A stretch of 64,000 bases of DNA from Alsobacter sp045348435 (GTDB taxonomy: Bacteria > Pseudomonadota > Alphaproteobacteria > Rhizobiales > Beijerinckiaceae), in NCBI RefSeq assembly GCF_045348435.1, contig NZ_CP157484.1, positions 3,348,001-3,412,000 of the forward strand, given 5' to 3'. Below, one piece after another: positions 37,732 to 49,928 of this stretch (its first letter is position 1; each line of letters opens with the position of its first letter). The notes beneath the pieces are model-generated. The model ran no database searches, was not told the origin of the DNA, and saw only the letters and a program-made list of their open reading frames with translations. The position numbers and the translations under genes were made by a program.

Positions 37732-38349
37732 TCAGCGCGAGTAGAACTCGATGACCAGGTTCGGCTCCATCTGGACCGCGTAGGGCACCTCGGACAGGCC
37801 GGGGATGCGCGACATCTTGGCGGTCATCTTGGAGTGGTCGACCTCGATGTAGTCCGGCACGTCACGCTCGGCGAGCTGGGAGGCCTCGAGCACGATGGCG
37901 AGCTGCTTGGAGGAGTCCTTCACCTCGATCACGTCGCCGACCTTGACCTGGTAGCTGGCGATGTTCACGCGGCGGCCATTGATGCGGATGTGGCCGTGGT
38001 TCACGAACTGCCGGGCCGCGAACGGGGTCGCGACGAACTTGCAGCGGTACACGACGGCGTCGAGGCGGCGCTCGAGCAGGCCGATCAGGTTCTCGCCCGA
38101 GTCGCCCTTCAGGCGGAGCGCCTCTTCGTAGTACTTGCGGAACTGCTTCTCGGAAATGTTGCCGTAGTAGCCCTTCAGCTTCTGCTTGGCGCGCAGCTGC
38201 GTGCCGAAGTCGGAGAGCTTGCCCTTGCGGCGCTGGCCATGCTGGCCGGGGCCGTATTCGCGGCGGTTCACGGGGCTCTTCGGGCGGCCCCAGATGTTCT
38301 GGCCGAGGCGGCGGTCGATCTTGTATTTGGCCTGAACGCGCTTCGTCAT
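37732..38349 (-). CDS. rpsD: 30S ribosomal protein S4
   Basis: The 205-residue protein is full length and typical. The start MTKRVQAKYKIDRRLGQNIW has the alphaproteobacterial insertion pattern GRPKSPVNRREYGPGQHGQ. The C-terminal S4 RNA-binding domain is LERRLDAVVYRCKFVATPFA followed by GHIRINGRRVNIASYQVKVGD. S4 nucleates 30S assembly. The gene stands alone rather than in the alpha operon, as is normal in these bacteria. It has its own strong promoter, a leader of about 150 bases with a hairpin, and a terminator. GAGGAACC precedes the ATG. Confidence 0.98.
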   Translation of the reverse strand: MTKRVQAKYKIDRRLGQNIWGRPKSPVNRREYGPGQHGQRRKGKLSDFGTQLRAKQKLKGYYGNISEKQFRKYYEEALRLKGDSGENLIGLLERRLDAVVYRCKFVATPFAARQFVNHGHIRINGRRVNIASYQVKVGDVIEVKDSSKQLAIVLEASQLAERDVPDYIEVDHSKMTAKMSRIPGLSEVPYAVQMEPNLVIEFYSR

Positions 38350-38470
38350 CGCGGTTCCTCTTGGTGTTAAGGGTTATTGAGGAACGCGCCCTCCTCTGCT
38401 CCGCCGTGAGGCGGGGCCGACAGGTCCGTTGCGAGCGTTCGCGCGAGACCACGGGTGCGTCAAAAGCATC

Positions 38471-38491
38471 GCGGGCCGAAATCCGGCCCGC
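38471..38491 (-). promoter_or_regulatory. Hairpin in the rpsD leader
   Basis: A perfect seven-pair stem GCGGGCC/GGCCCGC with a seven-base loop sits about ten bases after the predicted transcription start of rpsD. S4 represses its own synthesis in enteric bacteria through a leader structure. A similar role here is only a possibility, as no match to a known S4 site was seen. Confidence 0.3.
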
Positions 38492-38503
38492 GCTACGGAG
38501 GTG

Positions 38504-38532
38504 CTGATACAGAAGCGGGGTCGTCCTGTCAA
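38504..38532 (-). promoter_or_regulatory. Strong sigma-70 promoter of rpsD
   Basis: On the minus strand the perfect -35 TTGACA (38527-38532) and TATCAG (38504-38509) are 17 bases apart. Transcription would start near 38497, leaving a leader of about 148 bases. Confidence 0.75.
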
Positions 38533-38568
38533 ACCGGGAGCAAGGCCGCCGGCGCCGCTTCGCCGCAC

Positions 38569-39390
38569 TCAGGCGCCCAGCGGCATGGCCTCGATGTGCA
38601 GGCGCGCCAGCCCGAACGCTCCGAGCGCGCGGCGAAGCTCCGGCGTCACCGCCCGGCCGGAGGTGAACAGCGCCGCGGCCTCCTCCTCGCCGTCATGCGC
38701 CGGCGGCGGCGCGCCGAGGAGCTGCGTCACCCGCCGGGCGATGGCGGGGGCGGGATCGATCCACGCCACCGGCCAGGGCGCGAGCCGCTCCATCCGCGTC
38801 CGCAGCAGCGGGTAGTGGGTGCAGCCCAGCACCACCACGTCGGTGGGCGGGCCCTCGTCCGGAAAGCAGGGCGCGATCTCGGCCGCGATGGCGGCGTCCT
38901 CCACGGCTTCGCCCCGCAGCTGCGCCTCGGCCAGCCCGGCGAGCGCGGTCGAGCCCACCAGCGTCACCTTGCAGTCCCCGGCGAACTCGTCGATCAGCGC
39001 CTGCGTGTAGTCCCGCTTCACCGTGCCGGGCGTCGCCAGCACGGCGACCCGGCGGGTCACCGACCGCTCGACCGCCGGCTTGATGGCCGGGACCGTCCCG
39101 ACGAACGGAAGGGCGAAACGCGCCCGCAGCGCCGGCAGCACCAGCGTGGACGCCGTGTTGCACGCCACCACCACGAGGTCTGGCGCATGCAGGGCGACGA
39201 GGCGGTCCATCACGGCCGTCACGCGCGCCACCAGGGCGCCCTCGTCCAGCCCGCCATACGGGAAGGCGGCGTCGTCAGCCGCATAGACGAAGCGCGCGTC
39301 GGGCCGTGCCTTCACGACCTCGCGGAACACCGTCAGCCCGCCCAGGCCGGAATCGAACACGAGGATGACAGGAGCACGCGGCAGGGTCAT
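38569..39390 (-). CDS. murI: Glutamate racemase
   Basis: The 273-residue enzyme makes D-glutamate for peptidoglycan. It has the substrate-binding start VFDSGLGGLTVFREV (about residues 11-25), AFPYGG near 42-47 and the two catalytic cysteines C77 (VACNTAST) and C190 (LGCTHYPLL). The ATG at 39390 is chosen over one at 39435 since the domain begins at once; the ribosome-binding site is weak. It is followed on the same strand by rpsD, 220 bases on, which has its own promoter. Confidence 0.95.
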   Translation of the reverse strand: MTLPRAPVILVFDSGLGGLTVFREVVKARPDARFVYAADDAAFPYGGLDEGALVARVTAVMDRLVALHAPDLVVVACNTASTLVLPALRARFALPFVGTVPAIKPAVERSVTRRVAVLATPGTVKRDYTQALIDEFAGDCKVTLVGSTALAGLAEAQLRGEAVEDAAIAAEIAPCFPDEGPPTDVVVLGCTHYPLLRTRMERLAPWPVAWIDPAPAIARRVTQLLGAPPPAHDGEEEAAALFTSGRAVTPELRRALGAFGLARLHIEAMPLGA

Positions 39391-39540
39391 GGCCGCGCCC
39401 TGATACTGAATCCCGGCCCAAAGATCGACCCGCATCGCGCCCGCGCCTCACGTATCGATCCAGTACAACCCGCCCGAGTTAACGCCCAGTAACGATCCGC
39501 CCTCTCCCCGTGCCGGGCAGAGGGAGAGCGCGAACTTTCC

Positions 39541-39664
39541 CTTCTCCCCGGAACGGGGAGAAGGTGGCCGAGCGAAGCGAGGTCGGATGAGGGGACATCC
39601 CCGCCTGTGCCATGCTTAAAAGTTCCCTCAACCCAACACTCTCCCCGTCCCGGGAGAGAGGGGA
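39541..39664. repeat. Composite palindromic repeat, copy 1
   Basis: Module order: a CTTCTCCCCGG/CGGGGAGAAG hairpin, then CCGAGCGAAGCGAGGTCGG, then ATGAGGGGA/TCCCC, a linker and a CTCTCCCCG/CGGGAGAG hairpin. Its linker differs from copies 2 and 3. A truncated piece (CCCTCTCCCCGTGCCGGG) precedes it at about 39500. Together with copy 2 it fills the non-coding stretch 39391-39807, which otherwise holds nothing I recognise. Confidence 0.8.
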
Positions 39665-39677
39665 GCCCAAACCCTCC

Positions 39678-39804
39678 CTGCTCCCCGGCACGGGGAGAAC
39701 GCAACCGACCGAAGCGAGGTCGGATGAGGGGATGTCCCCGCCGCTGCAGCGCTTCGAAGTCCCCTCACCCCAGCCCTCTCCCCGTCCCGGGGAGAGGGGG
39801 AGAG
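39678..39804. repeat. Composite palindromic repeat, copy 2 (left flank of the DUF559 gene)
   Basis: Same module order as copy 1 and very similar to copy 3 over its whole 125-base length, including the linker CCGCCGCTGCAGCGCTTCG. It ends four bases before the DUF559 stop codon. Confidence 0.85.
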
Positions 39805-39807
39805 CGC

Positions 39808-40170
39808 TCACGCGCGAGCGGACCCCGCTTCCATCGCACGGGCATAGATGGTGTCCAGCACCATCGTAAGATCCTGGAACACCTCGTGGGTCCAGAACCG
39901 CAGCACGCGGTAGCCGGCCGCCGCGAGCGCGGCGTCGCGGATGAGGTCGCGCCTGCTTCCCGCGTGCTGGCCGCCGTCCACCTCGACCACGAGCCGGCGC
40001 TCGCGGCAGCAGAAATCCGCAATATAGGAGCCGATCGGCTCCTGCCGGACGAATTTCAGCCCCGCATGCCTGCGGTCGCGCAACGCACGCCACAACTTGC
40101 GCTCGGCCTCCGTCAGCTCTCGCAGAAGCCGCCGCGCCCTGCCGATTTGGACGGTCGAGTGTCCCCGCAT
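39808..40170 (-). CDS. DUF559 (Vsr/restriction-endonuclease-like fold) protein
   Basis: The 120-residue product matches DUF559: RRLLRELTEAERKLWRALRD at the N-terminus, then HAGLKFVRQEPIGSYIADFCC and LVVEVDGGQHA with the PD-(D/E)XK-like D...ExD arrangement, and YRVLRFWTHEVFQDL. The family shares the Vsr mismatch-endonuclease fold, but its cellular role is unknown. The gene is framed by two near-identical 125-base direct repeats whose inner edges lie 3 and 98 bases from it. There is no obvious ribosome-binding site at the ATG at 40170. Confidence 0.85.
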   Translation of the reverse strand: MRGHSTVQIGRARRLLRELTEAERKLWRALRDRRHAGLKFVRQEPIGSYIADFCCRERRLVVEVDGGQHAGSRRDLIRDAALAAAGYRVLRFWTHEVFQDLTMVLDTIYARAMEAGSARA

Positions 40171-40268
40171 GGGAACCGAGCATCCCGCCGCGCGAGTTCA
40201 AACGCCACAGACCAGACGCGAAGCCGGTTGCAAAATCACCGGCCCGGGGAGACGAGAGCGCGCCTTCC

Positions 40269-40395
40269 CTTCTCCCCGGAACCGGGAGAACGCAGCCGAG
40301 CGAAGCGAGGTCGGATGAGGGGACGTCCCCGCCGCTACAGCGCTTCGCAAATCCCCTCACCCCAACCCTCTCCCCGTGCCGGGGAGAGGGAGAAG
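40269..40395. repeat. Composite palindromic repeat, copy 3 (right flank of the DUF559 gene)
   Basis: In the same orientation as copies 1 and 2: CTTCTCCCCGG hairpin, GCCGAGCGAAGCGAGGTCGG, ATGAGGGGACGTCCCC, linker CCGCCGCTACAGCGCTTCG, and CTCTCCCCGTGCCGGGGAG. It ends 12 bases before the methyltransferase stop and may also terminate that gene. Confidence 0.85.
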
Positions 40396-40406
40396 CTGCG
40401 GCGCTT

Positions 40407-41234
40407 TCACGCGTCCGGCGGCTTGTATCCCTTGGGGGGCTGCTTGGGGCCGCGGCGTTTCTTGGTCTGGGGCTCGCGGGGACCTTCGACCAGCCGCACC
40501 ACCATGCCCCGCAGGGTGCGGACGTCCTGTTCGGACAGTCCCACGCGGTGGAAGATGTTGCGCAGGTTGCGGCTCATCACGGGGCGCTTGTGCGGCGGGC
40601 GGAAGAAGCCGCGGGCCTCCAGCTGGTCCTCCAGATAGTCGAAGAAGGACAGCACCATCTCGCGCGTCGCCGGCCCCCATTTCTGCTTGCGCTCGAAGGG
40701 CAGCGGCGCATCGGCCGCCGACATCCAGGCGTAGCCGGCCAGCAGCACCGCCTGGGACAGGTTCAGCGAGGCGTAGGCCGGGTTCACCGGATAGGTCAGG
40801 ATCGCGTCGGCGAGCGAGATGTCGTCGTTTTCCAGCCCGGTCCGCTCGCGCCCGAAGATCACCCCGATGCGCTGGCCCTGCGCGGCGCGGGCCCGCATGG
40901 CCGAGCCCGCCTCGGCGGGGCCGACCACGTCCTTGCCCTGGCCGCGCTCCCGCGCCGTGGTCGCATAGGTGAACTGCAGGTCCGCGATCGCCTCGCGCAG
41001 CGAGCCGTAGAGCCGGGCGCCGTCGAGTATGAACTCCGCTCCCGCCGCGGCGGCCCGCGTCTTCTGGTTCAGCCAGCGGTCGCGCGGCCGCACGAGCCGC
41101 ATCTCGGCGAGGCCGAAATTGGCCATCGCCCGCGCCGCCATGCCGATGTTCTCGCCAAGCTGCGGCTCGACGAGCACCACGACGGGGCCGCCCTCCAGGG
41201 TGGGGCGCGTATGGTCGGTTCCGGCTCCGGGCAT
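40407..41234 (-). CDS. SpoU/TrmH-family RNA methyltransferase, TrmJ-like
   Basis: The 275-residue protein is a SPOUT methyltransferase. Motif 1 lies in PQLGENIGMAARAMANFGL (about residues 30-48), motif 2 in GVIFGRERTGLENDDI and motif 3 in YASLNLSQAVLLAGY. TrmJ enzymes 2'-O-methylate position 32 of tRNA. A C-terminal helical part (MSRNLRNIFHRVGLSEQDVR) and a basic tail (QTKKRRGPKQPPKGYK) follow. The start at 41234 is the first ATG giving normal length. Longer upstream frames run into the folP promoter region and are not used. It is divergent from folP. Confidence 0.87.
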   Translation of the reverse strand: MPGAGTDHTRPTLEGGPVVVLVEPQLGENIGMAARAMANFGLAEMRLVRPRDRWLNQKTRAAAAGAEFILDGARLYGSLREAIADLQFTYATTARERGQGKDVVGPAEAGSAMRARAAQGQRIGVIFGRERTGLENDDISLADAILTYPVNPAYASLNLSQAVLLAGYAWMSAADAPLPFERKQKWGPATREMVLSFFDYLEDQLEARGFFRPPHKRPVMSRNLRNIFHRVGLSEQDVRTLRGMVVRLVEGPREPQTKKRRGPKQPPKGYKPPDA

Positions 41235-41395
41235 GCGGGGTCTCGCGGGGTGGTGCGGGCGGGCTCTGGCGCGCAGCCATACAGAAACAAGGCCCCGAGG
41301 GGGAGCCCCAACAACCTGCGCGGAGCCGCCGATCGCCCGCCTCGACATCGTCGCCCAATCGGTCGATAAGCGCGCATCCGCCCCAGGCTGCCCCG

Positions 41396-42253
41396 ATGAG
41401 CGACCCGTCCCCCGTCCCCTCCCCGCACCCCGGCGCACGGCCGGCCGCCCGGACCCTGATCATGGGCGTGGTGAACGTCACGCCGGATTCCTTTTCCGAC
41501 GGCGGCGACTTCCTCGACCCCGCCGTCGCGCTGCGCCACGGCCTCGGCTTGGCGGCCGAGGGCGCCGACATCGTCGACGTGGGCGGCGAGTCCACCCGCC
41601 CCGGACACCAGCCGATCGGCGCCGAGGAGGAGCAGCGGCGGGTGCTGCCCGTGATCGCCGCGCTGGCGCCGGCGCTGGCGATCCCGGTCTCGATCGACAC
41701 CTTCCGGGCCGACACCGCCCGAAAGGCGCTGGCGCTCGGGGCCCACATCCTCAACGACGTCTGGGGCCTGCAGCGCGACCCCGCCATGGCGGCCGTGGCG
41801 GCGGAGCACGCATGCGACGTCGTCGTCATGCACAACCGCGAGAGCATCGACGCCTCGCTCGACATCCTCGACGACATGAAACGCTTCTTCGAGCGCACGC
41901 TGGCGCTGGCGCGCGCAGCGGGGGTCTCCGAGGACCGCATCGTGCTCGATCCCGGCATCGGCTTCGGCAAGTCCTATGAGCAGAACCTCGACGCCTTGCG
42001 GCGCGTGGGCGAGCTGAAGGCGCTCGGCTTCCGGGTGCTGGTGGGCGCCTCGCGCAAGTCGTTCATGCGCCGCATCCTGGGCGAGGACGTCGCCCCCAAG
42101 GACCGGCTCTTCGGCACGCTGGGCGCCCATGCGGCCGCCATCGCGGGCGGCGCCGACATCATCCGCGTCCACGACGTGAAGCCCCATGTCGACCTGGCGT
42201 GCGTGATGGACGCCATCCGGCGCGCCGGGGCCCCAGGAGAGAACCGCCCATGA
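41396..42253 (+). CDS. folP: Dihydropteroate synthase
   Basis: The 285-residue TIM-barrel enzyme condenses p-aminobenzoate with hydroxymethyl-dihydropterin diphosphate in folate synthesis. Motifs are MGVVNVTPDSFSDGG (about residues 23-37), DVGGESTRPG (about 61-70), SIDTF near 98-102, NDVWG near 120, DPGIGFGKS near 183-191 and GASRKSFM near 219-226. It is the first of three folate genes, with an ATGA overlap into folB. Confidence 0.96.
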   Translation: MSDPSPVPSPHPGARPAARTLIMGVVNVTPDSFSDGGDFLDPAVALRHGLGLAAEGADIVDVGGESTRPGHQPIGAEEEQRRVLPVIAALAPALAIPVSIDTFRADTARKALALGAHILNDVWGLQRDPAMAAVAAEHACDVVVMHNRESIDASLDILDDMKRFFERTLALARAAGVSEDRIVLDPGIGFGKSYEQNLDALRRVGELKALGFRVLVGASRKSFMRRILGEDVAPKDRLFGTLGAHAAAIAGGADIIRVHDVKPHVDLACVMDAIRRAGAPGENRP

Positions 42254-42618
42254 CCGACCGCATCACCCTGTCCCGGATCGCCATCTATGCGAGGCATGGC
42301 GTGCTGCCCGAAGAGGAGCGGCTCGGCCAGCGCTTCTTCATCACGGTCACCTGCGAGGCCGACCTGGCGGCGGCCGGACGCGGCGACGACTACAGCCAGG
42401 CGGTGTGCTACGGCGCCGTGGCCGACCTCGTCGTCGCCATCGCGACCAAGCGGCGCTTTCGCATCATCGAGGGCCTGGCGGAGGCCATCGCGGCCGAGAT
42501 CCTCGCCGCTCAGCCTCGCGTGGCCGCCGTCGTCGTCAAGGTGGAGAAGCCCGAGGCGCCGGTGGAGCATATCCTCGACACCGTGTCGGTCGAGATCGAG
42601 CGCCGCCGGAATGCCTGA
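42250..42618 (+). CDS. folB: Dihydroneopterin aldolase
   Basis: The 122-residue enzyme splits dihydroneopterin to hydroxymethyl-dihydropterin and glycolaldehyde. It has the family pattern IAIYARHGVLPEEERLGQRF, a DDYSQAVCYGAV strand, IEGLAEAIA with the key glutamate, and VKVEKPEAPV with the catalytic lysine. The ATG overlaps the folP stop by four bases, and its own end overlaps folK by eight. The product feeds FolK directly. Confidence 0.94.
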   Translation: MTDRITLSRIAIYARHGVLPEEERLGQRFFITVTCEADLAAAGRGDDYSQAVCYGAVADLVVAIATKRRFRIIEGLAEAIAAEILAAQPRVAAVVVKVEKPEAPVEHILDTVSVEIERRRNA

Positions 42619-43096
42619 CGCCTGGCTCAGCCTCGGCAGCAACATGGGCGACAAGCGGGCCAACCTGGCCGCCGCCCTCGGCGCCCTCGAGCGCGCCGGC
42701 GTGGCCGTGGTCGCCCGCTCCGGCGACTATCGCACGCCGCCCTGGGGGCCGATCGCGCAGGACTGGTTCGTCAACGCCTGCGCGGCCGTGCGCACCGCCC
42801 TGCCGCCGCGCGAGCTGCTGCGGCTCTGCCTGGCGGTGGAGCGCGACATGGGCCGGATCCGGGCGGAGCGCTGGGGCCCGCGGCTGATCGACATCGACAT
42901 CCTGGCCTATGAGGGCGCGGCCCTGGCGGCGCCGAACCTGACGCTGCCGCATCCGCGCCTGCTGGAGCGCGCCTTCGTGCTCGTCCCGCTGGCGGAGATC
43001 GCGCCGGACCTCGTCGTCGGCGGCCAGCGCATCGGCGCCGCAGCGGCTGCGATCGACCGGGCCGGCGTCGAGCGCCTCGCAACGGGGGCCGAATAG
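42611..43096 (+). CDS. folK: 2-amino-4-hydroxy-6-hydroxymethyldihydropteridine pyrophosphokinase
   Basis: The 161-residue kinase activates hydroxymethyl-dihydropterin for FolP. Motifs are LSLGSNMGDKRANLAAAL (about residues 6-23), SGDYRTPPWGP, and GPRLIDIDIL near 94-103, which holds the paired Mg-binding aspartates, then LPHPRLLERAFVL. It overlaps folB by eight bases, completing folP-folB-folK. A small GCGCC/GGCGC hairpin after the stop may weakly terminate before icd. Confidence 0.95.
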   Translation: MPDAWLSLGSNMGDKRANLAAALGALERAGVAVVARSGDYRTPPWGPIAQDWFVNACAAVRTALPPRELLRLCLAVERDMGRIRAERWGPRLIDIDILAYEGAALAAPNLTLPHPRLLERAFVLVPLAEIAPDLVVGGQRIGAAAAAIDRAGVERLATGAE

Positions 43097-43133
43097 GCCC
43101 CGTTTCGCCTCCGGCGCCTCCGAAAGGCGCGCT

Positions 43134-43161
43134 TTGCCGCCCTCGCGACGGGTGCTATGAG
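43134..43161 (+). promoter_or_regulatory. Candidate promoter of icd
   Basis: TTGCCG (43134-43139) and TATGAG (43156-43161) are 16 bases apart, each 4 of 6 to consensus, about 90 bases before the icd ATG and after the folK stop. Confidence 0.4.
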
Positions 43162-43249
43162 GTGCGCCGACCGGTCCGGTCCGGCTCCAGTCGATGGGGC
43201 GCATGGGCGGACCACGACAGCAGACCTCATGCGCGAGAGGCTTTCCAAG

Positions 43250-44464
43250 ATGGCGAAGATCAAGGTGGCGAACCCGGTCGTCGAGCTCGACGGCGACGAG
43301 ATGACCCGGATCATCTGGCAGTCCATCAAGGACAAGCTGATCCACCCCTATCTCGACGTCGACCTGCAATATTTCGACCTTTCGGTCGAGAACCGCGACG
43401 CCACCAACGACCAGGTGACCATCGATTCCGCCCACGCCATCAAGAAGGCCGGCGTCGGCGTGAAATGCGCCACCATCACGCCGGACGAGGCCCGCGTGAA
43501 GGAGTTCGGCCTCAAGGAGATGTGGAAGTCGCCCAACGGCACCATCCGCAACATCCTGGGCGGCGTCATCTTCCGCGAGCCGATCATCTGCAAGAACGTG
43601 CCGCGCCTCGTGCCGGGCTGGACGCAGCCGATCGTCGTCGGCCGCCACGCCTTCGGCGACCAGTACCGCGCGACGGACTTCAAGGTTCCCGGCAAGGGCC
43701 GCCTGACGATCAAGTTCGAGGGCGACGACGGCACGGTCATCGAGAAGGAGGTGTTCAAGTTCCCGGACGCCGGCGTCGCGATGGCGATGTACAACCTCGA
43801 CGAATCGATCCGCGATTTCGCCCGCGCCTCGCTGAACTACGGGCTCATCCGCAAGTACCCGGTCTACCTCTCCACCAAGAACACGATCCTCAAGGTCTAT
43901 GACGGCCGCTTCAAGGACATCTTCGAGGAGATCTACCAGAACGAGTTCAAGGCCCGCTTCGACGCGCTCGGCATCACCTATGAGCACCGCCTGATCGACG
44001 ACATGGTCGCCTCGGCGCTGAAGTGGTCCGGCGGCTATGTCTGGGCCTGCAAGAACTATGACGGCGACGTGCAGTCCGACATCGTGGCCCAGGGCTTCGG
44101 CTCGCTCGGCCTCATGACCTCCGTGCTGATGACCCCGGACGGCCAGACCGTCGAGGCCGAGGCCGCCCACGGGACGGTGACGCGCCACTATCGCGAGCAC
44201 CAGAAGGGCAAGGAGACCTCGACCAACTCGATCGCCTCCATCTTCGCCTGGACCCGCGGCCTGGCGCACCGCGCCAAGCTCGACGGCAACGCCGAGCTCG
44301 CCAAGTTCTCCGACACGCTGGAGAAGGTGTGCGTCGACACGGTGGAGTCGGGCTTCATGACGAAGGACCTGGCCCTGCTCGTCGGCGCCGACCAGAAGTG
44401 GCTCTCCACCACGGGCTTCCTCGACAAGATCGACGAGAACCTGAAGAAGGCGATGGCCGCCTGA
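43250..44464 (+). CDS. icd: NADP-dependent isocitrate dehydrogenase (type II, homodimeric)
   Basis: The 404-residue TCA-cycle enzyme oxidises isocitrate to 2-oxoglutarate with NADP. It is of the eukaryote-like subfamily used by alphaproteobacteria: ELDGDEMTRIIW (about residues 12-23), SPNGTIRNILGG with the substrate loop, the catalytic region YEHRLIDDMVASALKWSGGY, and EAAHGTVTRHYREHQKGKET for the NADP site. The ATG at 43250 is chosen because the family starts MxKIKV. Longer frames upstream run into the promoter region. A strong terminator follows. Confidence 0.97.
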   Translation: MAKIKVANPVVELDGDEMTRIIWQSIKDKLIHPYLDVDLQYFDLSVENRDATNDQVTIDSAHAIKKAGVGVKCATITPDEARVKEFGLKEMWKSPNGTIRNILGGVIFREPIICKNVPRLVPGWTQPIVVGRHAFGDQYRATDFKVPGKGRLTIKFEGDDGTVIEKEVFKFPDAGVAMAMYNLDESIRDFARASLNYGLIRKYPVYLSTKNTILKVYDGRFKDIFEEIYQNEFKARFDALGITYEHRLIDDMVASALKWSGGYVWACKNYDGDVQSDIVAQGFGSLGLMTSVLMTPDGQTVEAEAAHGTVTRHYREHQKGKETSTNSIASIFAWTRGLAHRAKLDGNAELAKFSDTLEKVCVDTVESGFMTKDLALLVGADQKWLSTTGFLDKIDENLKKAMAA

Positions 44465-44485
44465 CGTTCCGGCGCGACGCCCCCG

Positions 44486-44514
44486 AAAACCCGGCCCTCG
44501 CGGCCGGGTTTTTT
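44486..44514 (+). terminator. Rho-independent terminator of icd
   Basis: A nine-pair stem AACCCGGCC (44488-44496) with GGCCGGGTT (44502-44510) and loop CTCGC is followed by TTTTC. It abuts the stop codon of the convergent channel gene, and the A-run on the other side may let it work both ways. Confidence 0.9.
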
Positions 44515-45769
44515 CATGGGGGCCCTGGATCGATGTCCGAGAACGGCAGGTCGTCGGAAAGGTCGGAGCTCACCGTGTGGGCGGCGTGGCTGGAGCGGGT
44601 CTGCGCGACCTTGCGGATGCGCGCCCCGATGTCCGGCCGCCGCTCCGCCAGGGCGCGCAGGTCCGCCGCGTCCAGGACCAGCAATTGCGTGCGCACCAGG
44701 GCCCGGATGGTGGCCGTGCGGCGGGCGTTCTTCAGCACCGCGATCTCGCCGAAGAACTGGCCTTCGCCCAAGAGGTGGCGCTTGCCGTGCTGGGTCTCGA
44801 TCTCCACCTGGCCCGAGGCGATGAAATACATGCTGTGGCCGACTTCGCCGCGCCGCACGATCACCTCGCCGGCCTGCGCCCCCTTGGAGCGCAGCAGCCG
44901 CATGATGGCCGCGACCTCCTCCGCCGACAGGTCCGAGAACAGCGGCACCCGGGCGATCATCCCCCAGGTGACCACGAAGTCGCGGCGGTGGATGACCTCC
45001 GCGAAGGCCGTCGCGATGATGCCGACCGGCAGCGCGATCATGGCCAGGCCCATCAGGGCGGTCACGCCGGCGACCACCTTGCCCATGGGGGTGACCGGCA
45101 CGACGTCGCCATAGCCCACCGTCGCCAGCGTGATCACCGCCCACCACATCGCATCCGGGATGGTGCCGAACTTGTCGGGCTGCGCGTCCGCCTCCAGGAC
45201 GTGCATGACGCCCGCCATGGCGATCACCAGCGACGCGATGATGACCAGGCAGGCGACCAGGGCGCGCCGCTCGGCGTGGATCGCCTCATAGAGCGAGCGC
45301 ATGCCGGGCGAGTAGCGCGCCAGCTTCATGAAGCGCAGGAGCCGGAAGACGATGAAGACACGCAGGTCCGCCGCGATCACGAAAGCCAGGTAGAAGGGCA
45401 GCACCGTGCAGAGGTCGATGAGCGAGGCCGGCGACAGCGCGTATTTCAGGCGGGCCCGCCACCTGGGAAGGGAGCGCAGCGTGGGGTACTCCACGCAGGC
45501 CCAGGAGCGCAGCACATATTCCAGGGTGAAGATCGCCATCGAGAGCGTCTCCACCGCCTGGAAGGCGGGATCATAGGCGGCCCGCAGCGCCGGCACGGAT
45601 TCCAGCACGACGGCGGCGACGCTGGCCACCACCCAGACGATCAGGAAGCCGTGCACCAGATGGGCGAGCCGGTCTCCCGGCACCGCCTGCTCGAAGAGCT
45701 CGTAGGCGCGCCGCCGCGCCCCCGCCAGGCGGTCCGCCGGGCGCGCCGTGGGGGACGTCCCCCGGGCCG

Positions 45770-45773
<4 letters not shown>
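44514..45773 (-). CDS. Six-helix potassium channel with C-terminal cyclic-nucleotide-binding domain
   Basis: The 419-residue protein has six membrane helices, an S4-like segment with spaced basic residues (DLRVFIVFRLLRFMKLAR), and the K+ selectivity filter TVGYGD at residues 218-223. A C-terminal cyclic-nucleotide domain follows (about 285-390), with the phosphate-binding cassette FFGEIAVLKNARRTATIRA. The layout is that of MlotiK1-type channels. It starts with GTG at 45773, inside a GTGA overlap with the alaS stop, so it is translationally coupled to alaS. The 861-residue frame extending into alaS is not real. Specific ligand (cAMP or cGMP) cannot be read. Confidence 0.88.
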
Positions 45774-48424
<2,651 letters not shown>

Positions 48425-48612
48425 TTGTCGCTCGATGTGCGCGGCCGCTGGCGGCCGCTGGCTGATCTCGCCGCGTTTGTAGAGCATGCGCCTGCACATT
48501 GGAAACCGCTTTCGCAGGCGTCCATTCGACGGAGCTCACGCCGCACCGGGCGCGTCCTTCTCCCCCGGGAGAAGGGGCGCGCGAGATGGAACGCAGAAGC
48601 CGGCATGGAACG

Positions 48613-48644
48613 CAAAAGCGGCGGCGCTGGGGGGCGCCGCCGCT
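48613..48644 (-). terminator. Rho-independent terminator of recA
   Basis: On the minus strand a perfect 11-pair stem, AGCGGCGGCGC (48644-48634) with its complement (48627-48617), is followed by TTTT. It lies about 30 bases after the recA stop and separates recA from alaS. The remaining gap to alaS (48425-48612) shows no gene. Confidence 0.88.
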
Positions 48645-48675
48645 CTGGATCGAAACCGGTCAGACGTCCAGGCTG

Positions 48676-49761
<1,086 letters not shown>

Positions 49762-49847
49762 TGCTGGGGATCCTTATGGCACGAGCGCGAAACGAGTCTC
49801 AACTTGCGTCTGAGACAAACATGATCACGTTCTGTTCTCACCCGCAA

Positions 49848-49862
49848 GTTCTTTTTTTGTTC
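49848..49862. promoter_or_regulatory. SOS (LexA) box of recA, alphaproteobacterial type
   Basis: GTTC at 49848-49851 and GTTC at 49859-49862 are separated by exactly seven T residues, a perfect GTTC-N7-GTTC site. This is the LexA operator of alphaproteobacteria and sits in the recA promoter region (GAAC-N7-GAAC on the coding strand). Confidence 0.92.
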
Positions 49863-49928
49863 TACCCGTTGCAACCAGCGGAGAGTGCGGGCGATGTCGA
49901 CTTCGATGGGGCGCCCGTCGTTAGAAGC

